A stretch of 9,112 nt of DNA from positions 1 through 9,112 of the forward strand of contig WFMY01000263.1 in assembly GCA_015488855.1 (NCBI GenBank), given 5' to 3'. The position numbers and the translations under genes are program-made. How positions within the stretch are numbered: the first letter of the stretch is position 1; every line of letters begins with the position of its first letter. Under the pieces are notes generated by a model. That model worked only from the letters and a program-made list of their open reading frames with translations. It made no database searches and was not told where the DNA came from. Positions 1 through 6,537 of the stretch are shown here, one piece after another. This DNA comes from Helicobacteraceae bacterium (GTDB taxonomy: Bacteria > Campylobacterota > Campylobacteria > Campylobacterales > Sulfurimonadaceae).

Positions 1-982
1 TTCTATAACCCTCTTTAAGTGTTCTCTTGATAGCTCTATCTATTTTGTCAGCCGCTTCACTTTCGCCAAGTGCGTATCTAAGCATCATCGATGCAGAAGC
101 TATAGTCGCAATAGGATTTGCGATGCCTTGCCCCGCAATATCTGGTGCTGAACCATGGATAGGCTCATATACACCTATCTTTTCACCAACTGAAGCAGAA
201 GGCAATAAGCCAATTGAGCCACAAAGCATAGAAGCTTCATCGCTTAAAATATCACCAAAAATATTTCCAGTAAGCATAACATCAAATTGTTTAGGGTTAA
301 GTACAAGTTGCATTGCTGCATTATCTACATACATGTGCGTAAGTGCAACATCTGGATATTGTTGTGAGATTTCTATTACAACATCACGCCAAAGTTGAGA
401 CACATCCAAAACATTTGCTTTATCAATAGAGCAAACTTTTTTTCCTCTCGTTTGAGCGATTCTAAATGCTTGATGTGCTATGCGTACAATCTCTTCTCTC
501 GTATAGACCATAGTATTCCAGCCTTTATCTTGAGTACGCCCTTTTGGTTCACCAAAATAGATACCCCCTATGAGTTCACGAACAACCATTATATCAACAC
601 CCTTGATTATCTCTGGTTTCAAAGAAGATGCATTAATAAGTTCATCATACACAACTGCTGGACGAAGATTTGCATAAACACCAAGTTCTTTACGAAATCT
701 CAAAAGTCCACTTTCTGGTCTTTTTTCACGAGGTAATGCATCCCACTTCTGCCCGCCAATAGCACCAAAAAGTACAGCATCACTATTGAGAGATGTGTTA
801 ATTGTTTCTTGAGGAAGAGGATCTCCTGTTATATCGTAAGCGATACCCCCCATCAATACCTCTTCGTAGTCAAAATGAAGATCACATATAGATGCAATAG
901 CATCGAGTACTTTTGTTGCTTCATCAATGATCTCAGGACCAATCCCATCACCTTTTATCAGTGCTATTTTATATGATTTCAT
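1..982 (-). CDS. leuB: 3-isopropylmalate dehydrogenase LeuB, 3' end cut by the window edge
   Basis: LeuB oxidises and decarboxylates 3-isopropylmalate with NAD+ to give 2-oxoisocaproate, the last step before transamination to leucine; it is a cytoplasmic homodimer. I translated it by hand: 327 codons run without a stop from the ATG at 982-980 to the left edge, against about 357 for a full protein, so about 30 C-terminal residues are missing. The N-terminus has the family signature ALIKGDGIGPEI. Substrate-binding arginines are visible at R97 and R107 (RFRKELGVYANLRP) and R135, followed by Y142 (RELIGGIYFGEPKG). The catalytic lysine is K188 in DKANVL, and the metal-binding aspartates are D220 (MYVDNA), D244 and D248 (GNIFGDILSDE). 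The NAD-binding loop EPIHGSAPDIAGQGIANP is at 273-290. The ATG directly abuts the leuD stop codon, and its ribosome site (AAAGGT) lies inside the end of leuD, so the two are probably translationally coupled. Identification is very secure; tartrate or isocitrate dehydrogenase relatives are less likely because of the RELIGGIYFG loop. Confidence 0.97.
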   Translation of the reverse strand, partial: MKSYKIALIKGDGIGPEIIDEATKVLDAIASICDLHFDYEEVLMGGIAYDITGDPLPQETINTSLNSDAVLFGAIGGQKWDALPREKRPESGLLRFRKELGVYANLRPAVVYDELINASSLKPEIIKGVDIMVVRELIGGIYFGEPKGRTQDKGWNTMVYTREEIVRIAHQAFRIAQTRGKKVCSIDKANVLDVSQLWRDVVIEISQQYPDVALTHMYVDNAAMQLVLNPKQFDVMLTGNIFGDILSDEASMLCGSIGLLPSASVGEKIGVYEPIHGSAPDIAGQGIANPIATIASASMMLRYALGESEAADKIDRAIKRTLKEGYR

Positions 983-1486
983 CTATTTACCTTTAATTTC
1001 ATTCTGTGCAAAGTTCATCAATCCACCTGCATCGATAAGCTCTTGCATAAATGCTGGGATAGGAGTAAAGTTGTAACTTTTTTTTGCTGTGTTGTTGGTG
1101 ACCGTTCCCTTATTCATATCTACAGTAACATCATCTCCCTCACTTATCTCAGCACTTTCTTCTAGCTCAAAAATAGGTAAACCCATATTAAAAGCATTTC
1201 TATAAAAGATTCTTGCAAAGGTTGGAGCGATAATAGCTGCAACACCAGCTGCTTTAAGCGCGATTGGAGCATGTTCTCGAGAGCTCCCGCAACCAAAGTT
1301 CTCACCAGCGACTATGAGATCCCCCACGCTCATCTTGTTGACAAATTCAGGGTCAGCATCTTCCATCACATGTTTCGCAAGTTCTTGTGCAACTGAAGTA
1401 TTTAAATAGCGAGCTGCAATGATTAAGTCAGTATCAATATCTTTACCAAATCTCCAGACTTTTCCGTTTATATTTGCTTTTTGCAT
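983..1486 (-). CDS. leuD: 3-isopropylmalate dehydratase small subunit LeuD (short type)
   Basis: LeuD is the swivel-domain subunit that joins the iron-sulfur subunit LeuC to isomerise 2-isopropylmalate to 3-isopropylmalate. The protein has 167 residues, shorter than the roughly 200-residue enterobacterial LeuD, and matches the compact type common in archaea and Campylobacterota. Visible signatures are KDIDTDLIIAARYL at 15-28, the loop GCGSSREHAP at 65-74 that contacts the substrate carboxylates, and APTFARIFYRNAFNMGLPI at 87-105. The start is the ATG at 1486-1484, preceded by a weak AGGA about 8 nt upstream and by a clear -10 box at 1514-1519. Its TAG stop is followed with no gap by the leuB ATG, and leuB catalyses the next pathway step, which supports leucine rather than lysine (homoaconitase) or citrate metabolism. 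leuC and leuA are not seen in the window; leuC must be supplied from elsewhere or from beyond the left edge. Confidence 0.95.
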   Translation of the reverse strand: MQKANINGKVWRFGKDIDTDLIIAARYLNTSVAQELAKHVMEDADPEFVNKMSVGDLIVAGENFGCGSSREHAPIALKAAGVAAIIAPTFARIFYRNAFNMGLPIFELEESAEISEGDDVTVDMNKGTVTNNTAKKSYNFTPIPAFMQELIDAGGLMNFAQNEIKGK

Positions 1487-1513
1487 AAAAATTTCCTATC
1501 TTCTTTTTTTGGG

Positions 1514-1519
1514 ATTATA
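1514..1519 (-). promoter_or_regulatory. -10 box of the leuDB promoter
   Basis: On the minus strand the sequence TCGCTATAATCCC carries a perfect TATAAT, preceded by T-rich DNA (CTCTTTTT) and no clear -35 hexamer, which is the usual form of vegetative promoters in Campylobacterota. A start about 7 bases downstream (near 1507) would leave a leader of about 20 nt before the leuD ATG. It gives leuDB a promoter separate from the flagellar genes upstream on the same strand. Confidence 0.65.
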
Positions 1520-1579
1520 GCGAAAAAGAGATTTTAAAGCGATAAGGAAAGTGCGCATTTAACTTTTTTTTCAATGTTT

Positions 1580-1609
1580 TAGCCATCATATTATCTAGTA
1601 TAATGGCTA
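1580..1609. repeat. Inverted repeat between flgG and leuD, possible transcript end of flgG
   Basis: The arms TAGCCAT (1580-1586) and ATGGCTA (1603-1609) are perfect inverted repeats, and the inner part offers additional pairing (ATTAT with ATAAT around CTAGT). It begins 15 bases beyond the flgG stop codon and upstream of the leuD promoter, where a terminator would be expected. However, on the minus strand the hairpin is followed by an A-rich rather than a U-rich tract, so it is not a standard intrinsic terminator. It could still stabilise the flgG 3' end. A TATAAT on the plus strand (1599-1604) lies inside it but points at no gene. Confidence 0.35.
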
Positions 1610-1623
1610 TTTAAGGGCTATTA

Positions 1624-2412
1624 TTATCTTTTGAGGTTATTTGTGGTTTGTAGCATTTGATCACTCGTTGTAATGACTTTTGAGTTAGAATCATAAGCTC
1701 TTTGACCAGTAATAAGATCAGTAAGCTCAACAACTAATTCAACATTACTAAGTTCTACAAAACCTTGTCTGATAGAGCCAAGACCATATTGTGTAGCTAT
1801 ACCATTGATGGCTTGACCAGAGCTATATGTTTCCATATATAAATTATTTCCCATAGAGTGAAGTCCAGCTGGATTAATAAAGTTGGTTAAACTAATCTGC
1901 CCTATCTGTGAAGCTTGCGTTTGTCCAGGTATCACGACAGCAACTGTCCCATCTGTACCAATACTTACATTAGTAGCATTATTGGGGATACTTATTTGAG
2001 GAAGAAGTATATACCCATCACTGTTAACAACAGTCCCAAATGCATTAACTTTAAAAGCACCATTTCTTGAATACACCTGATTACCATTTGGAAGTTGAAG
2101 TTTAAAAAAACCTTTTCCTGCAATCGCAACATCAAGTTGGTTCTCGGTTTGCTTTAGACTTCCTTCTGAAAATATTTTATTAGTAGCCGTAGGACGAGAA
2201 CCAAGACCGACTTCTATCCCTGTTGGACTTTTTGTGACAGAACTTGTAGCAGTTCCTGCATACTTCATTACATGATACATGAGGTCTGCAAATTCTGCAC
2301 GAGATTTTTTAAAACCTATCGTGTTTACATTGGCTATATTATTGGCAGTTGTATCAATTTGTGTCTGCATTCCCAACATTCCTGTTGAAGCAGTATAGAG
2401 TGATTGCATCAT
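1624..2412 (-). CDS. flgG: Flagellar distal rod protein FlgG
   Basis: FlgG polymerises into the distal rod that links the basal body to the hook; it is exported by the flagellar type III system and has no cleaved signal peptide. The 262-residue length is typical. The N-terminal rod signature is present (STGMLGMQTQID, then ANNIANVNTIGFKKSRAEF at 23-41), followed by a stretch with KSPTGIEVGLGSRPT at 61-75, the central domain with YSRNGAF at 114-120, and the C-terminal axial helix GFVELSNVELVVELTDLITG at 217-236, continuing with QRAYDSNSK. These conserved ends form the coiled-coil core of axial proteins. It starts with two consecutive ATGs; the first (2412) is preferred because AAGGA lies 8 nt upstream. 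It follows the flgF-type gene by 18 bp on the same strand, so the two are probably cotranscribed from the sigma-54 promoter at 3372-3387. Identity as FlgG rather than FlgE is supported by length and the C-terminal motif. Confidence 0.95.
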   Translation of the reverse strand: MMQSLYTASTGMLGMQTQIDTTANNIANVNTIGFKKSRAEFADLMYHVMKYAGTATSSVTKSPTGIEVGLGSRPTATNKIFSEGSLKQTENQLDVAIAGKGFFKLQLPNGNQVYSRNGAFKVNAFGTVVNSDGYILLPQISIPNNATNVSIGTDGTVAVVIPGQTQASQIGQISLTNFINPAGLHSMGNNLYMETYSSGQAINGIATQYGLGSIRQGFVELSNVELVVELTDLITGQRAYDSNSKVITTSDQMLQTTNNLKR

Positions 2413-2430
2413 ATTATTTGTCCTTTAGTC

Positions 2431-3252
2431 TTATCTAGTTGATGCTATTTTATTGATTGCATCACTATTCATTTGATTCATTTGCGTATCCATTACTTTT
2501 TGATACATCCCCACAAGTCTATTGGTTTCTATCAATTGTGTCATCATCTTCACTGCATTTACATTACTTTTTTCAATAAAACCCTGTCTAAGAGACATAC
2601 TTTTTTCAAGTGGTTTTAACTGATTTACGGATGGGTACTCGTAAAGATTATCCCCAACCTTTTTTAATGAAGATAAGTTATCAGGATTTGCAATAAAAAA
2701 TTTAGTCTTTTTTACTTGTGAAATACCGCCAGGAATATTGGTATAAAGTTGACCATTTTTATCTACTTCAACAATAGTATCTCCTTGATTAAAATTTATC
2801 TTACCGCCAGTAGTAAAATAATCATTTGCTAAGACAGGATAGCCTTTATTTGTTACAAGGTTGCCCTCATCGTCTTTAGTAAAAGACCCATCTCTTGTCA
2901 ACCTAATCCCAGCGGGTGTTTTTACCAAGAAGAATAATCCCTCCTTTGATAGAGCAAAGTCAAAAGTATTGTCTGTTCTTTGCATTTTTCCTAAACTTTG
3001 ATCCGTATACGAATCAACTACTTGAGGTGCTTTTGTTAATGTTCTGTTGAGAAACTTGGCTGCTTCTTTTGTCTGGTTTGCATTTGAGAGCTCATCCCTT
3101 GACTCTTTATATACTCTTGTAAAGTCACCTATTACTAGGTCATCTTCTTTAAAGCCGTTTGTATTTACATTTGCTAAATTATTAGCAATATTGTCTAAAC
3201 GATTAAATTGTGTCACCATCCCAGAGGCTGCGCTATAATAACCTGCTTGCAT
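2431..3252 (-). CDS. flgF: Flagellar proximal rod protein, FlgF / FlgG2 type
   Basis: This is a second axial rod protein of 273 residues, related to but distinct from the FlgG encoded just downstream. It has the N-terminal rod signature (YSAASGMVTQFNRLDNIANN, continuing LANVNTNGFK to residue 35), a divergent middle, the RLTRDGSF motif at 117-124 that corresponds to the YSRNGAF motif of FlgG, and the C-terminal axial helix SLRQGFIEKSNVNAVKMMTQ at 220-239, then LIETNRLVGMYQK. In Campylobacter the gene in the same position before flgG is called flgG2 or flgF. The proximal-rod role (FlgF) is inferred from family and order; FlgF and FlgG are hard to separate by eye. The ATG at 3252 follows AAAGGGA with a short 4-5 nt spacer. 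The gene is divergent from rpoD across a 215-bp intergenic region and is preceded by a very good sigma-54 promoter match. Confidence 0.88.
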   Translation of the reverse strand: MQAGYYSAASGMVTQFNRLDNIANNLANVNTNGFKEDDLVIGDFTRVYKESRDELSNANQTKEAAKFLNRTLTKAPQVVDSYTDQSLGKMQRTDNTFDFALSKEGLFFLVKTPAGIRLTRDGSFTKDDEGNLVTNKGYPVLANDYFTTGGKINFNQGDTIVEVDKNGQLYTNIPGGISQVKKTKFFIANPDNLSSLKKVGDNLYEYPSVNQLKPLEKSMSLRQGFIEKSNVNAVKMMTQLIETNRLVGMYQKVMDTQMNQMNSDAINKIASTR

Positions 3253-3300
3253 AAAATCCCTTTCTTTGTTATTTGTTAGAAGAAGTCTATTTAATGATTA

Positions 3301-3320
3301 CTTTTGCATTCATGTAAAAG
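3301..3320. repeat. 20-bp imperfect palindrome in the flgF leader
   Basis: CTTTTGCATTCATGTAAAAG is symmetrical about its centre except for one G/T pair. If the sigma-54 start lies near 3361, this element is inside the transcribed leader of flgF, about 50-70 nt before the start codon. As RNA the stem would have few strong pairs, so it could equally be a DNA-binding site or chance in AT-rich DNA. Confidence 0.3.
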
Positions 3321-3371
3321 TAGCCAAAAGATAAAACAACTTTCTCTAATCGCATTGAATTAATTAATTTA

Positions 3372-3387
3372 AGCAATGAGTGTTCCA
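3372..3387 (-). promoter_or_regulatory. Sigma-54 (RpoN) promoter for flgF-flgG
   Basis: The minus strand reads CTGGAACACTCATTGCTT. This fits the sigma-54 consensus YTGGCAC-N5-TTGCW with one change (TGGAAC for TGGCAC) and with the invariant GG and GC exactly 10 bases apart. The predicted start is about 12 bases downstream of the GC, near 3361, giving a leader of roughly 110 nt. In Campylobacter and Helicobacter, rod and hook genes are commonly transcribed by RpoN with the FlgS/FlgR two-component system, so both sequence and context agree. Confidence 0.8.
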
Positions 3388-3420
3388 GTTTTTATTAAGC
3401 ATATATTAAAAATATTTCGG

Positions 3421-3426
3421 TATAAT
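3421..3426 (+). promoter_or_regulatory. -10 box of the rpoD promoter
   Basis: A perfect TATAAT follows TATTTCGG and a long AT-rich stretch (3388-3412) with no recognisable -35 hexamer. A start near 3433 gives a leader of about 35 nt before the rpoD ATG. It lies about 35 bp from the divergent sigma-54 element, so activator or polymerase binding at one could affect the other. Confidence 0.65.
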
Positions 3427-3467
3427 CCATTCTCTAAAAACTTTCGATAATTAAGGCATATTGCAAT

Positions 3468-5321
3468 ATGACAGCAAAAGAACTCAATAAAGCTATAGAA
3501 TTATTTTTCAGTGAACATAAATCTAAAGATTGTACAACATACGAGTCTCTAGTAGAACTTTTTGAAAAACAGCCAACAGCTGCACAAGCAAAAAATATAT
3601 TAAAACTAGCAAAAAAACATAAAGTTTGCCTTTATTTGGCTTCCGAACATGCAAAACAGCTTAACGATAAAGAAGCACAAGCAAGAAGAAATGCTCAAAG
3701 AAAACTCCTTGAAAACAATGAAACCGATAAATTTGATATCTTAAAAGAACATGAACTTTTAGAATGGTCTCGTTCTGATTCTCCAGTACGGATGTATCTC
3801 AGAGAAATGGGGCAAATCCCTCTATTGACAAAAGAGGAAGAGATAGAAATCTCCAAAAAAATAGAAAACGGTGAGAGCATCATAATTGATGCTATTTGTT
3901 CAGTACCTTATCTTATAGAGTTTATTTTAGATTATAAAGAACCGCTTATAAACCGTGAAAGGAGAGTTAAAGAACTCTTCAGAAGCTTTGAAGATGAAAA
4001 AGAGGAGAGTGATGATACTAATGATGATTCTGCTAACGAAGACTCTACTGAAAAAAAATTAAGCGTAAAAGATAAAACAAGAGTTGAAAAAGTTAGCATA
4101 AGCTTTAAAGCTTTAGAAAAAGCAAAAAAAGATTGGGCAAAATTCAATCTTAAAGTACCAGACATCTCTTCATCTGAACTTAATGAAGATATAGTCATGT
4201 TCTTTCTAGGTTCTGCCTTTAAAAAGCATGTACTTAAAGAAAAGTTGCTTGAACTAGGACCAACTTCAAAACTTATTAATGAACTTGTTAAGTCGATGGA
4301 AACTGCACTAAAAAGTGATGATGGATATGATAAAGAGCTCAAAAGACTTGAGTATAAACTGCCACTTTTTAATGCTACACTCAAAGCAAACCACAAAGTT
4401 CTTGTAGATAAAATCTGCTCTCTTACCAAAGAAGATATTATCGGTATGGTTCCAGAAGCAACTATGGTTTCTACTTATATGGAGATAAAAAAACTTGTTC
4501 AAACAAAAGAGGCTTCAAAAAATAGTTTCGACATGGAACCAGAGAAACTTGCTGATATTTTAGAGCAGATTAAGCGTGGTAAAAATATCTCTGAAATATC
4601 TAAAACTAAAATGGCAAAATCTAATCTTAGGCTTGTTGTGTCTATTGCTAAACGCTATACAAATCGTGGGCTTCCTTTTCTTGATTTGATTCAAGAAGGC
4701 AACATTGGGCTTATGAAAGCTGTTGATAAGTTTGAATACAAAAAAGGTTACAAGTTCTCAACCTATGCAACATGGTGGATCCGTCAAGCAATCTCTCGTG
4801 CTATCGCCGATCAAGCAAGAACTATCCGTATCCCTATCCATATGATAGAAACTATCAACCGCATCAATAAAATTATGCGTAAACATCTCCAAGAGCATGG
4901 AAAAGAGCCAGATGTAGATACAATCGCTGAAGATGTAGGTCTTTCTGTTGAGAAAGTTAAAAATGTTATCAAAATAACAAAAGAACCAATCTCTCTTGAA
5001 GCACCTATTGGGAGCGAAGAAGATGGAAGGTTTGGAGACTTCATCGAAGACAAGACTTCACTCTCACCTTCAGATGCTATCTTAAAAGATGACTTAAAAG
5101 TTCAAATAGAGTCTGTTTTAGAACAGCTTAACGAAAGAGAAAAAGCTGTTATCAAACTTCGTTTTGGTATCATGGATGATGAAAGTGATAGAACACTTGA
5201 AGAAATTGGAAAAGAGCTTGCAGTAACTCGCGAGCGTGTACGACAGATAGAATCAAGTGCGATTAAAAAACTCAAACATCCAAAAGTTGGGCGAAAACTA
5301 AAAAATTATATTGAGGAGTAA
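3468..5321 (+). CDS. rpoD: RNA polymerase primary sigma factor RpoD (sigma-70)
   Basis: RpoD directs core RNA polymerase to housekeeping promoters. The 617 residues show the complete primary-sigma order. Region 1.1 is at about 1-85. Region 1.2 is at about 103-133 (DSPVRMYLREMGQIPLLTKE). A long non-conserved region at about 135-375 contains an acidic patch at 174-196. Region 2 is at about 383-455, including NLRLVVSIAKRYTNRGLPF, LDLIQEGNIGLMKAVDKFEY and FSTYATWWIRQAISRAIADQ for core binding, -10 recognition and melting. Region 3 is at about 456-535. Region 4 is at about 550-615, with the helix-turn-helix TLEEIGKELAVTRERVRQIE at 576-595. The presence of regions 1.1 and the non-conserved insert rules out an alternative group 2 sigma. 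The start is the ATG at 3468; AAGG lies 11 nt upstream, a rather long spacing. It is divergent from the flagellar rod genes and is followed after 9 bp by the PAS-like gene. Confidence 0.98.
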   Translation: MTAKELNKAIELFFSEHKSKDCTTYESLVELFEKQPTAAQAKNILKLAKKHKVCLYLASEHAKQLNDKEAQARRNAQRKLLENNETDKFDILKEHELLEWSRSDSPVRMYLREMGQIPLLTKEEEIEISKKIENGESIIIDAICSVPYLIEFILDYKEPLINRERRVKELFRSFEDEKEESDDTNDDSANEDSTEKKLSVKDKTRVEKVSISFKALEKAKKDWAKFNLKVPDISSSELNEDIVMFFLGSAFKKHVLKEKLLELGPTSKLINELVKSMETALKSDDGYDKELKRLEYKLPLFNATLKANHKVLVDKICSLTKEDIIGMVPEATMVSTYMEIKKLVQTKEASKNSFDMEPEKLADILEQIKRGKNISEISKTKMAKSNLRLVVSIAKRYTNRGLPFLDLIQEGNIGLMKAVDKFEYKKGYKFSTYATWWIRQAISRAIADQARTIRIPIHMIETINRINKIMRKHLQEHGKEPDVDTIAEDVGLSVEKVKNVIKITKEPISLEAPIGSEEDGRFGDFIEDKTSLSPSDAILKDDLKVQIESVLEQLNEREKAVIKLRFGIMDDESDRTLEEIGKELAVTRERVRQIESSAIKKLKHPKVGRKLKNYIEE

Positions 5322-5330
5322 GTAACTCCT
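5314..5330 (+). promoter_or_regulatory. Hairpin masking the ribosome binding site of the PAS-like gene
   Basis: AGGAGTAAGTAACTCCT is a perfect inverted repeat: a 6-bp stem (AGGAGT with ACTCCT) and a 5-nt loop AAGTA. The 5' arm is the Shine-Dalgarno AGGAG of the next gene and also carries the first base of the rpoD TAA stop; the 3' arm ends directly at the ATG at 5331. Folded, it would hide the ribosome site; a ribosome finishing rpoD would open it. There is no U tract after it, so it is not a terminator. The structure is seen in the sequence; the coupling role is inferred. Confidence 0.55.
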
Positions 5331-6023
5331 ATGACCTTTGCACAACAATGGCAAGAGTATGATTATAATCCTTTCATACTCTTTTCCTGTGATGGTAAAA
5401 TCTTATCCTTAAATTCTCAGGCACAATTTCTAATAAACTCTTTTAATTCAAAAGAGATTTTTGAACTTGCAACCACCCATGCCAATGTATCTTTTGGCTT
5501 TAAAACAACTTTTCTTGATTTGGAATTTGGTAGATATAAGTTTTTTGGGCTTACAGTTGGGTATGAAAGTGAAGAAGAAATTGGTATAAAACTTTATCAA
5601 GCACCATCTTTTAAGCTTAGCCATACTGCCCCATCTGGTGAGCTTGTAAACATATATACATTGGTAGATCTTTGCATCTCTACAAACTCTATCAACTCAA
5701 ATGCAAAGTTTATCAAAGAGTTTGATCCTACTATACCAGAGATTGTAGTGGACTCCAACAATTTTATCAAAATACTCAATAAAGTCTATGCTTGCTTTAT
5801 AAGCAATGAAAATATTTTTACAAAAATCTATTATAAGATTGGTGAACATGTAAAATTTGGCGATAAAAAATATTCTTTGTTTGCAATAGAAGTATTTTCT
5901 GCTTCACGAGATATTCAAAAAGAAAAAGAACTTCATCTTCTTGCTAAAAATAATGAGATTTTTGTAGATATACAAAAGAAAATAACCATAAATTTGCCTA
6001 TAATTAGGTGCTTAAACTCTTAG
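5331..6023 (+). CDS. Unrecognised PAS-like protein with a degenerate kinase ATPase-like domain
   Basis: I do not recognise a named gene. The 230 residues have no signal peptide or membrane helix, so the protein is probably cytoplasmic. Residues about 10-92 resemble a PAS fold (NPFILFSCDGKILSLNSQAQ, then alternating strands to IGIKLYQAP). Residues about 104-225 resemble a histidine-kinase ATPase domain: LVNIYTLVDLCI, then FDPTIPEIVVDSNNFIKILN, which matches the strand and N-box pattern, and an end with KKITINLPI, like the last ATPase strand. The second N-box Asn is lost (YACF where NA is expected), the DxGxG nucleotide box is absent, and no helical phosphoacceptor-His domain precedes it. It is therefore probably a sensor or partner protein rather than an active kinase. 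It lies 9 bp after rpoD without its own visible promoter; its ribosome site is in a hairpin overlapping the rpoD stop. Its 3' end overlaps the oppositely oriented membrane protein gene by 20 bp. The domain reading is by eye and moderate in certainty; that the gene is real is likely. Confidence 0.8.
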   Translation: MTFAQQWQEYDYNPFILFSCDGKILSLNSQAQFLINSFNSKEIFELATTHANVSFGFKTTFLDLEFGRYKFFGLTVGYESEEEIGIKLYQAPSFKLSHTAPSGELVNIYTLVDLCISTNSINSNAKFIKEFDPTIPEIVVDSNNFIKILNKVYACFISNENIFTKIYYKIGEHVKFGDKKYSLFAIEVFSASRDIQKEKELHLLAKNNEIFVDIQKKITINLPIIRCLNS

Positions 6024-6537
6024 AAGCTATCGAAGCGATTATGATACCAAGTAAAATAGATGCTAAATAAATACCAATCTCTAAAATTTCATTGTTTTTC
6101 AAAGCTATAAAACCTAAAATAAGAAAGATATATGGAACAATACGAAACAATGAAACACCAGCTCTCGCACCCTCTTTCATAGTTTTGAAATCTAGAGTTT
6201 TTATCTTAGCTCTCTCTTCTTTAATTAGCTCTTTAAAATTTACATTTGCAACTTCATCCTCTTCTTGTTCCTCATATAAACTATATGGATCATCAATACT
6301 ATCAAGAGTATCCCGATCTTCGACAAAGTTTTTTTGTATTACTTGAGATTTAACCATTTTTTTATGCGAGTAAGCGGAACCAAGTATCACTAAAAAACTA
6401 CTCAACGATGCTACTTGTAAATTTGCATAAAAAGCATGGGAGATGAAAAAATAGCTACTTAAAATAAGTATCTCAACAATAATAATTAGTTTAATAGTTT
6501 TTATAACCAGCGTCCTCATCATCGTCATCATCGTCAT
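6004..6537 (-). CDS. Predicted four-helix membrane protein of unknown function
   Basis: Not recognised by name. Counting from the first ATG (177 residues), hydrophobic helices are visible at about 11-33, 38-56, 128-146 and 150-170. The two pairs are separated by a charged loop of about 70 residues that includes the acidic stretch YEEQEEDE at 88-95 and a Lys/Glu-rich part. Even helix number suggests both ends are on the same side. The start is uncertain: in-frame ATGs at 6537, 6531, 6528, 6522 and 6519 (MTMMTMMR) all lie inside the end of the AtpZ-like gene, and none has a good Shine-Dalgarno. The overlap (29-47 bp) implies translational coupling as the last gene of the hemL operon. It ends 20 bp inside the converging PAS-like gene. 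I recall that Campylobacter also carries two small membrane protein genes after hemL, which would suggest a conserved cluster; this is from memory and not checked. Confidence 0.8.
   Translation of the reverse strand: MTMMTMMRTLVIKTIKLIIIVEILILSSYFFISHAFYANLQVASLSSFLVILGSAYSHKKMVKSQVIQKNFVEDRDTLDSIDDPYSLYEEQEEDEVANVNFKELIKEERAKIKTLDFKTMKEGARAGVSLFRIVPYIFLILGFIALKNNEILEIGIYLASILLGIIIASIASKSLST

Noticed and set aside
27..736. Two open frames on the plus strand of 123 and 113 codons
   Set aside because: They lie antisense to leuB, whose 327 codons carry every catalytic residue of the family; the plus-strand proteins have no recognisable motif.
1599..1604. TATAAT on the plus strand in the flgG-leuD gap as a promoter
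   Set aside because: It is part of an inverted repeat and points into the antisense side of flgG with no plus-strand gene downstream.
3695..5053. Several minus-strand open frames of 62-165 codons
   Set aside because: All are antisense to rpoD, which is fully conserved through the region; they are Ser/Leu-rich as expected from reading its codons backwards.
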